A DNA stretch of 64,000 bases. Origin: Sipunculus nudus (lineage: Eukaryota; Annelida; Sipuncula; Golfingiida; Sipunculidae). The position numbers were made by a program, and so were the translations under genes. Positions 37,005-49,800 of this stretch are shown piece after piece. Each line of letters begins with the position of its first letter. Position 1 is the first letter of the stretch. The stretch spans positions 77,595,676-77,659,675 of the forward strand of contig CM049316.1 in NCBI GenBank assembly GCA_026874595.1, read 5' to 3'. The notes beneath the pieces were generated by a model. The model was not told where the DNA came from, did not search any database, and was given only the letters and a program-made list of their open reading frames with translations.

Positions 37005-39585
37005 TTTACGGTAGAAAGCGAGTTTTGCTTATTTGATTAACAATATCAGTATACTTTAAGGGACACGCTTTCATAACTAAAAATGTTCTGTTTCCCTCGA
37101 TAGCGCTCATTATACGCGACAGGTGCCTGTATTTCAGAAATCCTCATTACAGCTCAGCGATATTGGCATGTCTTCTGTAATCACCTCTTATCTAAAATGG
37201 CGTATAGTAACCAAATCTTGGGGAAACGTTCTTTTTTTATTCGAAACGATGACCGAGACCGAGTAGAATTTACGTTTACACAATACTGAAAAATTATATT
37301 AGTTAAAAATTTGAAAAAAAAACGGAATTACTAAGCATTACATAAAGAATTTAATCATACACTATCTATATTATATCTTGTGACTTAGTATACCCTTTCT
37401 TATCAGCGTTCTTGGGAGTCGCGTTAATTTTTAAAAATATAGTTCGCTGTCTCTTGTCGAATGTTACATCAAAACATATCCGAGTTTGAAACCTGCCAGC
37501 ACCTTCCAGACCACATAAACATTTGCTTTTTTGGACACATGAAAACCGTGTTAGCTTTTCAGCAAATAACATCTGACGTCAGACAGCATATAATTCCTCA
37601 GAAATTATAGGATATGAATCGTCTCCTGGTCCTCTAGTTTAACTACGAGTAAAAAAAGCTCATATTTGGGTAACTTCGATTGTTACCGAGCTTTACAGTT
37701 GTTTGAGTCGATGAAAATAACATGTAAGTCAAAAGATCAATGGCTGTTGAGTCTTATATGCGGCACCCCCTGGATATAGCATGGTGTGTTAAGCTAGTAT
37801 CGCTGGAAAGATTCCCTTGAATAAAATCAGCCCAGAAATCATTTAAATTAATATTATATCCATGAAGTATATATCATTTTAAATCTGGTGTAGTGTTCTT
37901 TTTGGTGGTTGATTTTCTTAACATACATATTCATATGAAATTTAAACAATTTTGAAAATGGCATAAATTTTAAGCAACTAGTTAGAGCAAACCACATTTT
38001 AGTGGGTTAATAATAAATTACATGACAATATCTCTAAACTTTTTATTCCCCTTATGTTTAAATATAATTTTTTTATTGTATCGAAATTTAAAAATTACGT
38101 TTTGAGTTAGAACTGCGCTAATACGTTGGAAATGATAGAAACTCTGTGATAAATACGATGTGTCATCTCACAAGTCAACAGGTCGTCAGTGTATATAAGT
38201 TTAACTTCGTGCCCTCAGAGGAAAGATATAAATACACTCGAAATCCTTGCGGGCAATCTATCTTTCTGATTTTAAAATGTTCTCAATAAAACTGATCGCA
38301 CAGGACGTGTTCGTTACTATGAGTTTCTGATTGGCGTCTCTGTACGCGGACAAATGCTAGGGCAAAGTTTATAATCTATCAACAATAAGAATGCTAAAAA
38401 TAGAAATGATCCTCCGCGTATCAAGTTCGACGAGGGGGAACAGCAATTTGTCTTTAAATCTACATACGCATATTAAATTCGCGGTTTATAGGCCCACTGT
38501 ATGCAGGGGAAAAATTGTCGTCTCCTTTAGAGCACCGGCCGTGAGGAATATATTGGATAAAGTTACATGCTAATTTGCTCTGCGGATCAGAAATACTCAT
38601 CAAACGATTTGCGACTTGTGAGAGATCTTAACACAAATAAATTCCGTTGATTCAGGTGACATTAAAAAGATAATTAAAATGAAATGGGATGACTCCTTGA
38701 TTTGGGTTTTGGTGTCCGTTTCTGTGATTTGAGGTAGATTCCGCCCAGCTTCGATCAAAATATATCGGCCTGTTTATATGAGCATTAGGCGTATTTGCTA
38801 TTCAAGTAGTGTGCTTATGTAATATGTTGGTATTAAGATGAGGAATACACTAGTTATGATTTAATGCATACTTTTATACTCCGGGAAAGAGGCCCAACTG
38901 AGCCCTACACTGTACGAAAAATTAGTATTGAAATAAAATAGTAATGAAACATATTGATTGTACAAGTGCGAGTACTGTTACTAATAGTGCCCTGCAGGTA
39001 GCACTAGCGTTGTTTAAGTTGTATATGACAAACTATTATTGATCTCCCACTTAAACTGTGACCTTGACCTTGGTTACATTGACCAAATTGTCTGTAAAAC
39101 ATATTTAAAATTTTATCTCCATGAATGAATTTTTACAGGGGAGATGAACATGGTAACGTAACAATTTCGTAATTTGCATATTTTTATACAGTATCAAATA
39201 TAGTACTCCTACATTATAAATGTGGAAACACGACAAACTGAAAAGTACTGAGTCATCTCTCTCAAAACTATCCGATTGATTGAATTCAAATATTTTGCCA
39301 AAAAAAATGTTTGGAACTAGATTTTAAAATGGCTTTTAAACTATTTTACAGTAACTATAATATATTAGGATAAAATCGACATTGAAAAACGAATTTTGAA
39401 CCCTGAGCCCTTTAGATATAGGTCAGGGACTATAGTAAGGTACGTCACGGGTAAGAAAGTGTCAGATAAATAATGTTATTAAGAAGGAGAAGAAGAAGAA
39501 ACATGTCGTTCTTCAACGCATTCCAACAGTGCCACCTAGTGCCTTAATAACAAGCATAAAAACAAACCGGTATAGCAAACATCTA
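37005..39585. other. Intergenic DNA, no feature seen
   Basis: AT-rich; short ORFs only. Near 39481 there is a small AGA/GAA-rich run. Nothing assignable. Confidence 0.4.
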
Positions 39586-39591
39586 TTTATT
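39586..39591 (-). promoter_or_regulatory. Candidate polyadenylation signal of the NETO-like gene
   Basis: AATAAA on the minus strand, 84 nt after the stop codon, followed by a T/G-rich stretch (TTTGTTTTTATGCTTGTT). The implied 3' UTR is short. An alternative, more distal signal is possible. Confidence 0.45.
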
Positions 39592-39674
39592 TTATGAAAA
39601 AGATGATCAACGTATCAATCCAAGAATGATAAACCAAAAAGTAATTGAAACCAGATTTCCTAGATAAGTAATTG

Positions 39675-40810
39675 TTATACTGGATGGTGTTGCCAAATCA
39701 AGCCGTCGGCCTGCGTGGTCGAGTTAGGGACACTGTGTCTGTTACGTCTGTTGTGGTGAGCGGGAGACTTAGCTCCTGATTTTGCAGGCAAATGTTCAGA
39801 TGATTTATGTTGGGGTACAAGGGGTTTTAGAGTTCCATCCAGTTTTGCCTGGAGAAGGGGGCTCGGTTGTAATTTAGGCAAAGGGGCGGGTCTTATACCT
39901 CTGGTTGCCTTGGTGATATCAGGTGATCTTGGTGACAGCGTGGTGGTTACCCTAGGAACCCGTGGGGACGACGCTGGGGTAACACGCACAGGCAAACTGC
40001 TGGAATGGTTACTTGCATTGGTATACATTGGTTTAGTGAAATGTCTGGGTTCCTCCACCATAATAACGCTGGGCTGAGCAGTCGAATCACTAATGAGGGG
40101 ATGTTTCACCATCTTTGGACTTTGTGCCCGACTATGTGCGGTATTCTTTTTATTCCTTGGGGATTTGGTCTGCAGCAACGTCTCCTGTTTAAGCGGCTTG
40201 GTAAGGTTAGTTTCTGGATATGTAAAACGCTCTTCTTGAACAAGGTCCGGCCTTGGACTGGGCGACCCCTCACGAGCTACTAAGAGGCTATGCGGGGAGG
40301 GGTGATGTTCGACTGTTACAACAGCCGGAATGGAATTGCAAGTAGAAAGATTAGGACTAGAATCGTCATCATTTAAATTATTCACGTCCAAATAACGACG
40401 AAAGTTGCCTCCTTCCGTAACATCCAATTCCGAACCATCGTTCTCTGACGGATTATTGCTAACACTGCGGGCCAAGGTGCGATGGTTCTCTACTGGTGGA
40501 GGTAAAGAAGAGGTAGATTTCAGTATGGACCTTGGTGTAACGTGGTTCATATAAGGGCTATGGTTGCCTGCCTCGGTCCTGTTTCCGATCTGTGACGCAC
40601 GAGGCGAGCGGTTGAGCAGCGTCACCATTTCCGTTTCCGATGTCGGGTTCACTTGTCTCGGTGGTGACTTCCGGTTCGCTTCTTCGCGCTTTTTCTGTTT
40701 ACACGTGATCACCACGGAGATGATGATCACCGTGACGACCAGCCCGCTGACCACGCCCAATATAACCATGTGATGAGGAACAAGTATCGCTATCATCGGG
40801 GCAACCGTTT
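39675..40810 (-). CDS. NETO-like: NETO-like last exon: transmembrane helix and cytoplasmic tail
   Basis: Acceptor TTTCTTCCAG, stop TAA at 39677-39675. The first codon is completed by the LDLa exon. It encodes a short juxtamembrane segment, the helix VILGVVSGLVVTVIIISVVI, basic KQKKRE, and a 341-residue tail rich in Ser, Pro and Thr. Codon use is clearly more GC-rich than the flanking AT-rich DNA, supporting a real exon. Confidence 0.9.
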
Positions 40811-43800
40811 CTGGAAGAAACCAAGGACAGTTAATTCTACAAAAAAAAAGCTCTGCTTATAATACTCATTAATTCTTATCATTACAAGAGTTGAAAGTTA
40901 GATAGCCTTCTACACTTCAAATGTTATGTTTTACAACATATTCCGAAGATCTGTTCTCGTCAGTTGAAAAATAATAATAAATAAACTAGTGTGTGTCGTT
41001 AAAAAGCATAACGTGTTGAGTTGATGTCGAGTTGCAAGTTGATTCCACCTTTGCGGACACTGTCACCACAAAGAGAACGTACAGTGCTTTGTCTGGATTC
41101 TCTAATTTAATACGTTAAGGTATTTATTACAGGAGGATTCTCTAATTTAATACGTTAAGGTATTTATTACAGGAGGATTCTGTGACAAATGGTATGATGT
41201 TTTGGTAATTTACAGTTAGGATAATAACAAAAGGATACACTTCACAAATGCCGACATAACAGAAGATGTATTTTTTTAGTTTGTTATTTGATATGATAAT
41301 GGACCCGATGTGGGTGATAATAACACTGCATGGTGGCACATAGGCCTATGGCGAATTGATTATAACATTTTAATGGAGCGGTGGACTTAAATTTGGCTCC
41401 ACCTACCGGTAGGCTCGACAAAACATGCCGCCTCATCTATTCGTCGTGGGCAGTTGTCCCTTCCGTTGCAAAGTAAGGTTCTGTTGATGCACGTTTGGTC
41501 GCCACAGTCGTAGTGGTCAGGAGGACAGAAACCTGAAACAAAGGCTGCATATATAAGCATACATAGATATAATGATGACTCCATTAACATGATAACACAG
41601 TGACCTCGTGAAACAGAGGCCGTGTATATAAACATACATAGATATAATGATGACGATATTAACATGTTGACACAGTGACCTCGTGAAACAGAGGCCGTAT
41701 ATATAAACATACATAGATATAATGATGATGATATTAACATGTTGACACAGTGACCTTGTGAAACAGAGGCCGTATATAAACATACATAGATATAATGATG
41801 ACGATATTAACATGTTGACACAGTGACCTCGTGAAACAAAGGCTGCATATATAAACATACATAGATATAATAATGACGATATTAACATGTTGACACAGTG
41901 ACCTCGTGAAACAGAGGCCGTATATAAACATACATATATATAATGATGACGATATTAACATGTTGACACAGTGGTCCCCGTGAAACAGAGGCCGTATATA
42001 AACATACATAGATAAATTGATGACGATATTAACATGTAGATACAGTGACCTCGTGAAACAGAGGCCGTATATAAACAAACATTGATATAATGATGACGAT
42101 ATTAACATATTGACACAGTGACCCCGTGAAACAGAGGCCGTATATAAACATACATAGATAAATTGATGACGATATTAACATGTTGACACAGTGACCTCGT
42201 GAAACAGAAGCCGTATATATAACATACATAGATATAATGATGACGATATTAACATGTTGACACAGTGACCCCGTGAAACAGAGGCCGTATATAAACATAC
42301 ATAGATAAATTGATGACGATATTAACATGTTGACACAGTGACCTCGTGAAACAGAAGCCGTATATATAACATACATAGATATAATGATGACGATATTAAC
42401 ATGTTGACACAGTGACCTCGTGAAACAGAGGCCGTATACATAAACATACATCATAGATATAATGATGACATTTTATTATAATGACATATCGACCACGTGA
42501 AACAGAGGCCGTATATATAAACATACGTCATAAATATAATGATGACCCAATTAACATGTTGACACAGTGACCTCGTGAAACAGAGGCCGTATACATAAAC
42601 ATACATCATAGATATAATGATGACATTTTATCATAATGACATATCGACCACGTGAAACAGAGGCCGTATATATAAACATACGTCATAAATATAATGATGA
42701 CCCAATCAACATGTTGACACAGTGACCTCGTGAAACAGAGGCCGTATATATAATCATACATAGATATAATGATGACGATATTAACATGTTGACACAGTGA
42801 CCTCGTGAAACAGAGGCCGTATACATAAACATACATCATAGATATAATGATGACATTTTATCATAATGACATATCGACCACGTGAAACAGAGGCCGTATA
42901 TATAAACATACGTCATAAATATAATGATGACCCAATTAACATGTTGACAAAGTGACCTCGTGAAACAGAGGCCGTATATATAAACATACGTCATAAATAT
43001 AATGATGACCCAATTAACATGTTGACACAGTGACCTTGTGAAACAGAGGCCGTATATATAACATACAACATAGATATAATGATGACATTTTATCATAATG
43101 ACATATCGACCACGTGAAACAGAGGCCGTTTATATAAACATACATCATAGATATAATGATTACTCATTGACATAGTAACACAATGACATCGTGAAACAGA
43201 GGCCGTATACATAAACATATATCATAGATATAATGATGACATTTTATCATAATGACATATCGACCACGTGAAACAAAGGCCGTATATATAAATATACGTC
43301 ATAAATATAATGATGACCCAATTAACATGTTGACACAGTGACCTTGTGAAACAGAGGCCGTATATAAAACATACAACATAGATATAATGAAGACTCCATT
43401 AACATATTAACACATTGACCTCGTGAAACAGAAGCCGTGTATTCAAACATACTTCATAGCTATAATGATGCCTCCATTTACATGTTAACAAATCGACCTC
43501 GTGAAACAGAGGCCGTATATATAAACATACATACATATAATGATGACTCCATTAACATGATAACACAGTGACCTCGTGAAACAGAGGCCGTATATATAAA
43601 CAAACATAGATATAATGATGACGATATTAACATGTTGGCACAGTGACCTCGTGAAACAGAGGCCGTATATAAACATACATAGATATATTGATGACGATAT
43701 TAACATGTTGACACAGTGACCTCGTGAAACAAAGGCTGCATATATAAACATACATAGATATAATGATGACGATATTAACATGTTGACACAGTTACCTCGT

Positions 43801-46800
43801 GAAACAGAGGCCGTATATAAACATACATAGACATATTTATGACGATATTAACATGTTGACACAGTGACCTCGTGAAACAAAGGCTGCATATATAAACATA
43901 CATAGATATAATGATGACGATATTAACATGTTGACACAGTGACCCCGTGAAACAGAGGCCGTATATATGAACATACATAGATATAGTGATGACTACATTA
44001 ACATGATAACACAGTGACCTCGTGGAACAGAGGCCGTATAAATAAACATACATAGGTATAATGATGACGATATTAACATGTTGACACAGTGACCCCGTGA
44101 TACAGAGGCCGTATATATAAACATACATAGATATAATGATGACTACATTAACATGATAACACAGTGACCTCGTGAAACAGAGGCCGTATATATAACATAC
44201 AACATAGATATAATGATGACATTTTATCATAATGACATATCGAACAAATGAAACAGAGGCCGTATATTCAAACATACATCATAGATATAATGATTACTCA
44301 TTGACATAGTAACAAATTGACATCGTGAAACAGAGGCCGTATACATAAACATATATCATAGATATAATGATGACATTACATCATAATGACATATCGACCA
44401 CGTGAAACAAAGGCTGTGTATATAAATATACGTCATAAATATAATGATGACCCAATTAACATGTTGACACAGTGACCTTGTGAAACAGAGGCCGTATATA
44501 AAACATACAACATAGATATAATGAAGACTCCATTAACATATTAACACATTGACCTCGTGAAACAGAAGCCGTGTATTCAAACATACTTCATAGCTATAAT
44601 GATGCCTCCATTTACATGTTAACAAATCCACCTCATGAAACAGAGGCCGTATATATAAACATATATCATAGATATAATGATGAATCCTTTAGCATGTTTA
44701 CACGGTGACCTCGTGAAATTGAGGCAGTATATATAAACATACCTCATAAATACAATGTAGACCCAATTAACATGTTGACACAGTGACCTCGTGAAGCAGA
44801 GGCTGTATACATAAACATACATAAATCTGTACAGCTGATCCAAGTGATAATTCCTTGACTTATCTAGTTGAAGCCTTCAACTCTGAGCTTGGGAAGATAG
44901 TCAACATACACGCACCACTGAAGACCTATGTCCACATCATTCTAACTAATTGTGAGCGGTATACAAGTGAGATCAGAGTAGCGACACAAGAGCGCAGACA
45001 GAGTGAGAGACCCTGAAGAAAGACTGGACTAACTGTTCATCGTGAAATTTACCTGACTAAAAGGGCAAATTGAACACCCTCGTACAACAGTCAAAAAAAA
45101 TTTCCACCAGAATAAGATTACTGAATGTCAAAATGACTCTGAAGTTTTTAAAATTGTGAACAGATTGCTTGGTAAGGAGAAGAAAGTAATTTTACTACAC
45201 AAACTAGTGACTGGCCTTGTAGAAGAGTTTAGCACCTTTTTTGTGCAGAAAATAAAGGATATTAAAACATCTATACCAACACCTGATTCTTCCAGCATGA
45301 CTTATGAAAAACCGGTGCTATCTCATATTTCAGGTCAATGCCCCATGTTACCCCTTCTCCCTACTACGGATGAAGAGTATAACGTGTGATATCAGGATCT
45401 GTAAGTAAGCGGTGTGAGCTTGACCCTGTTCCTACACAGTACTGTGCTTAAGGTTTTGTGCTGATGAGCTCGTACCAAGTATCATAAACATATCACTCTA
45501 CTGGTTAATTCCCATCTGTTTATTAGACTGCTTTGATTTCGCCACTTCTCAAAAAGGCTTCACTAGATCCGGACATCCTGAAGAATTTCAGGCCAGTATC
45601 TAATTTGGTATACGTGTCCAAGCTCTAAGAGAAGGTAGTGGCAGCCAGACTTAGCAAGCATTTTGAGTACAGATGGAATCCTACCAGACAGCTTACGTCA
45701 GTGGCTACATTTAGTACAGAGACTGCTACACTTCGTGTTCATCACGACATCTAGTGTGCTCTATGTAAGAAGAAGTATGTGGTGATAGTCATGCTTGACT
45801 TGTCAGCGGCTTTTGATACTGTCAGTCACCAGCGCCTGTCGCAGACTCTCCAGACACTTGGTATTTCTGGCAATGCCTTGAAGTGGTTCCACTCACACTC
45901 TCTCAATGTAATCAGGTGATCACCATTGAGCGCGGTAAATGTACGACTCGGCCGCATGACTAGGGCGTACCACAGGTCAGTTCTCGGGCCTGTCTTATTC
46001 ACTCTTTATACATCGCCTTTAGGAATATTACTAAGCCACCGTGGCCATAATCATATGTATGCCGATGAATCAATGCTCTATCTTACCTTTCGACTTTATA
46101 TGGAGAATACAACTGAACTAGTCCGTAAGTGGATGGCTAACAACCAACTAAAAATGAATGATGATAAAACGGAAGTTATTCTTATAGAATTTCTTAACCC
46201 TGAAATCGGGTGCCCGAATCTGTCTGTTGGCGGACAAGTAGTCCAATCGTCTCAGTATATATCTGCAGCCTCGGTATACATTTCGATTCATAGTTCAACA
46301 TGGAGCATTATGTTAACAGAGTAGGCAAAAGTGCTTATCTGCATATTTACAACATTAACAAGATCAATATCTAGTTAGATAAGCCATCACTAGAGCGTTT
46401 GTGACCTTTAGACTTGATTATGGCAATGCCCTTCTGTTAGGATATCAATTTACGCTCATACAGAGGCTCCAGAGAGTTCAAAACTGTGCAGCTCGAATCT
46501 TGTGTGGAAGTAAGGGATATGTGCACATGACGCCTGTTTTGCAAGCTCTACATTGGCTCCCCCTGTGTCAACGGATCAAATTTAATGTCGTTATGTTGGT
46601 GTTCAAGGCAAAACAAGGCCCTGCTCCAATATATCTCCAAGATTTGATCCAGTCTTATACCCCTGTGAGGAGTCTGAGATCATGTGTGGAAGTAAGGGAT
46701 ATGTGCACATGACGCCTGTTTTGCAAGCTCTACATTGGCTCCCCCTCTGTCAACGGATCAAATTTAATGTCGTTATGTTGGTGTTCAAGGCAAAACAAGG

Positions 46801-49800
46801 CCCTGCTCCAATACATCTCCAAGATTTGATCCAGTCTTATACCCCTGTGAGGAGTCTGAGATCATGTGTGGAAGTAAGGGATATGTGCACATGACGCCTG
46901 TTTTGCAAGCTCTACATTGGCTCCCCCTGTGTCAACGGATCAAATTTAATGTCGTTATGTTGGTGTTCAAGGCAAAACAAGGCCCTGCTCCAATATATCT
47001 CCAAGATTTGATCCAGTCTTATACCCCTGTGAGGAGTCTGAGATCATGTGTGGAAGTAAGGGATATGTGCACATGACGCCTGTTTTGCAAGCTCTACATT
47101 GGCTCCCCCTCTGTCAACGGATCACATTTAATGTCGTTATGTTGGTGTTCAAGGCAAAACATGGCCCTGCTCCAATATATCTCCAAGATTTGATCCAGTC
47201 TTATACCCTTGTGAGGAGTCTGAGATCATGTGTGGAAGTAAGGGATATGTGCACATGACGCCTGTTTTGCAAGCTCTACATTGGCTCCCCCTCTGTCAAC
47301 GGATCAAATTTAATATCGTTATGTTGGTGTTCAAGGCAAAACAAGGCCCTGCTCCAATATATCTCCAAGATATGATTCAGTCTTATAACCCTGTGAGGAG
47401 TCTGAGATCATGTGTGGAAGTAAGGGATATGTGCACATGACGCCTGTTTTGCAAGCTCTACATTGGCTCCCCCTCCGTCAACGGATCAAATTTAATGTCG
47501 TTATGTTGGTGTTCAAGGCAAAACATGGCCCTGCTCCAATATATCTCCAAGATTTGATCCAGTCTTATACCCCTGTGAAGATTCTGAGATTATTAAACCA
47601 AGAGTTACTGTGTTTACCATCTACATGGTCAACCTTAGTGGCTGATTGAGCTTTCTGTGCTGCTGGTCCCACTTTGTGGAACCCTTATCCCAATGAACAT
47701 ACGGCAAACTTATAATCCAGGCTCATTTAAAAAGAAGCTTAAAACTTATCTGTTTGTGCAATATTTTGGTTGTTATTTGTATTATCTTTAGACTCATTCA
47801 GCACACCTGTGATAATGCATGGCATTAGCTCTTGTTTTTAACAGCAGTTTTTCATGGTTTACGTATTTGTAGTAATTTAATGCAATTTAATTTTTCCAGT
47901 TTTTGTTTTGTAAAGCATTTGAGAGCACTTCGGTGTATTTTACGCTATATAAAATAAATTATTATTATTATTTTCATTATAATTATAAAATAATGATTCT
48001 TTTAACATGTTGACACGGAGACCTCGTGAAACAGCGGTCGTATATATAAACATACAGCAAAGATATAATGATGACTCCATTAACATGTTGACACAGTGAC
48101 CTCGAGAAACAGATGACGATGGCAGAAATAAGGCAGAGAACCATAATGCCAGGCAAAAATGTCTTTTTAAAGATTAAGCTATCACAATTTATTGTTTTTT
48201 AAAAAGAGATAGTAATCTTAATAAATAAAAAGCTGTCATAAATACAAGCATTTGTCAATATATTCAGAAATGATAGTCATTTTTTTACCCCTAAGTGACA
48301 GTGGGGCCCCCTAGATAAAGAAAGCACCCTACAGAAGGAGCCAATACATGACTTATAAAATGATCACTGAACATTAATAAACGTGATAAAAAATGGGGAA
48401 AAAATATTCCTCGACCTGTTGCAGGTTTAAGTGACACCGCGCAACAGAGACCGTAAATATAAACGTTCATCACAGATATGATAACACCATTAACATGTTG
48501 ACACAGTGACCACGTACATTGCATCCCCTGGACTTCTTTAGTTTAATCGTGTAACATTGTTTTATTTATTAAACGGATTAGCGGTGTCTGAAAAACCTGC
48601 TTCCACTTTTAACCATCAAATTAACAATCCTTGCAGTATTTACAGAACACAATACTTGTATACAAAACATACTACCTGCAAAAGAAAAGACCGGATGCAA
48701 AGGTCTGAGTTGTTACACAAATAAGGAGAATTAAGGGTAATCTTGTGGTCTTTCTTTACGTAATTTCTAAATTCTCAAAACTAATTTTACCTGGTCGTGA
48801 CTGTGATCCTATTAAACTTTTATTATGACCTAAAAATGATAAGGATGCAAAAAATTTGATTGAGAAAATATTGTTGGTTTTAAATTTTGTGGTTTGACAT
48901 GAAACACTATTCGTGGGGTAAAGCTTTCGTGGATTAATTATTTTTAGTTATGCCTTGTATCAAAATTTATATACTTGAAAATAAGCCGGAGACCATTTTT
49001 ACAAGAAATACACTCAAATGCTCTGAAATTTAACTTGACTTCTCATTAAATTAAATGTCAGTTTCACGAAGACCTGGTACAAGGGGTAGCCTCAACGCCA
49101 CAATGACTAAAATATCTGCTGACTATCTGAAGCGTAGGTGAATATTTTTAAGTAGATTTCGATAGATTTCTCTAAATGGTCGAAGGGTTTATTATTTCCT
49201 GGATGAAAGCAACGCACGAATTCCACGAAAATAAAAGCCCAACAAACAATTCTTATTCCACTGTATATACTGTTACGGAACCTAATATAAACAGATCACG
49301 TATGCGTGATGAACACAAATTCTGTAACGGAGATTTAAAAAAAAAATCAGATTCTGTAACACAAGGCAGCGTGAAATGTCGGGGGGAATGAATAAAGAAG
49401 TCAGTGATTTTTGTTAACAAATAACTATAATTTATTCTTAAAACAACCCTAACAATACAATACACTAAACCAATACAATTATATAGTAAAACAGCGTTAT
49501 AGCAACAAGTCAATACAATCACACGAAAGATAATGGTACAGTACCTGGTTACCAATACAGTCACCACGATAATTACTTTAAATGTAAACTCTCGAAGAAT
49601 GACAGTCCTGTGGAAAGTTCTTGCAACAACCCAGAAAGTAAACTGAAGTCCAAATGTATAAAATCCAGGAAAAGTCTTTGAAAATGTATAATTGCGGCAT
49701 TCGTCGAATAAGGTCCTAGAATCTGACACACGCTTCTGCGTCCGCTGGGATCTGCTCTGCTGTCTGCCCTTCCGTTCTAAAAAAAACAACCCCTTTATAT

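Larger units (their letters stand above)
44827..47985 (+). mobile_element. CR1/L2-like non-LTR retrotransposon, 5'-truncated and dead, inserted in the 75-bp array
   Basis: Array sequence stops at about 44826 and resumes at about 47986. Inside are RT blocks: MLDLSAAFDTVSHQRL at 45791, SVLGPVLFTLYTSPL and MYADESMLYL around 45980-46080, WMANNQLKMNDDKTEVI, then the C-terminal LQRVQNCAARIL and LHWLPLCQRIKFNV blocks typical of CR1/L2-clade ORF2. There is no endonuclease domain. The 3' end is an AAATTATTATTATT tail (47956-47975). Frameshifts and stops abound, and YADD is YADE. Target duplication not resolved because the flanks are repeats. Confidence 0.85.

Noticed and set aside
39675-40796. Single-exon gene starting at the first Met of the 373-codon ORF
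   Set aside because: The frame continues 5' to a good acceptor at 40810 that completes the LDLa exon's last codon, so it is the final exon of a longer gene.
41517-44843. Several long minus-strand ORFs (up to 166 codons) with repeated LCFTRSLCQHVNIVII-type peptides
   Set aside because: They are the 75-bp satellite read in an open frame; no start context, domain or conservation beyond the DNA repeat.
46401-47649. Tandem 70-residue ORFs as a possible repeat-protein gene
   Set aside because: They are 182-bp duplications of LINE ORF2; the period breaks frame and the ORFs do not join.
49253-49789. 178-codon minus-strand ORF
   Set aside because: Lies almost entirely in the Gypsy 3' LTR and recurs, broken, in the other LTR (54403-54717); LTR sequence, not a gene.
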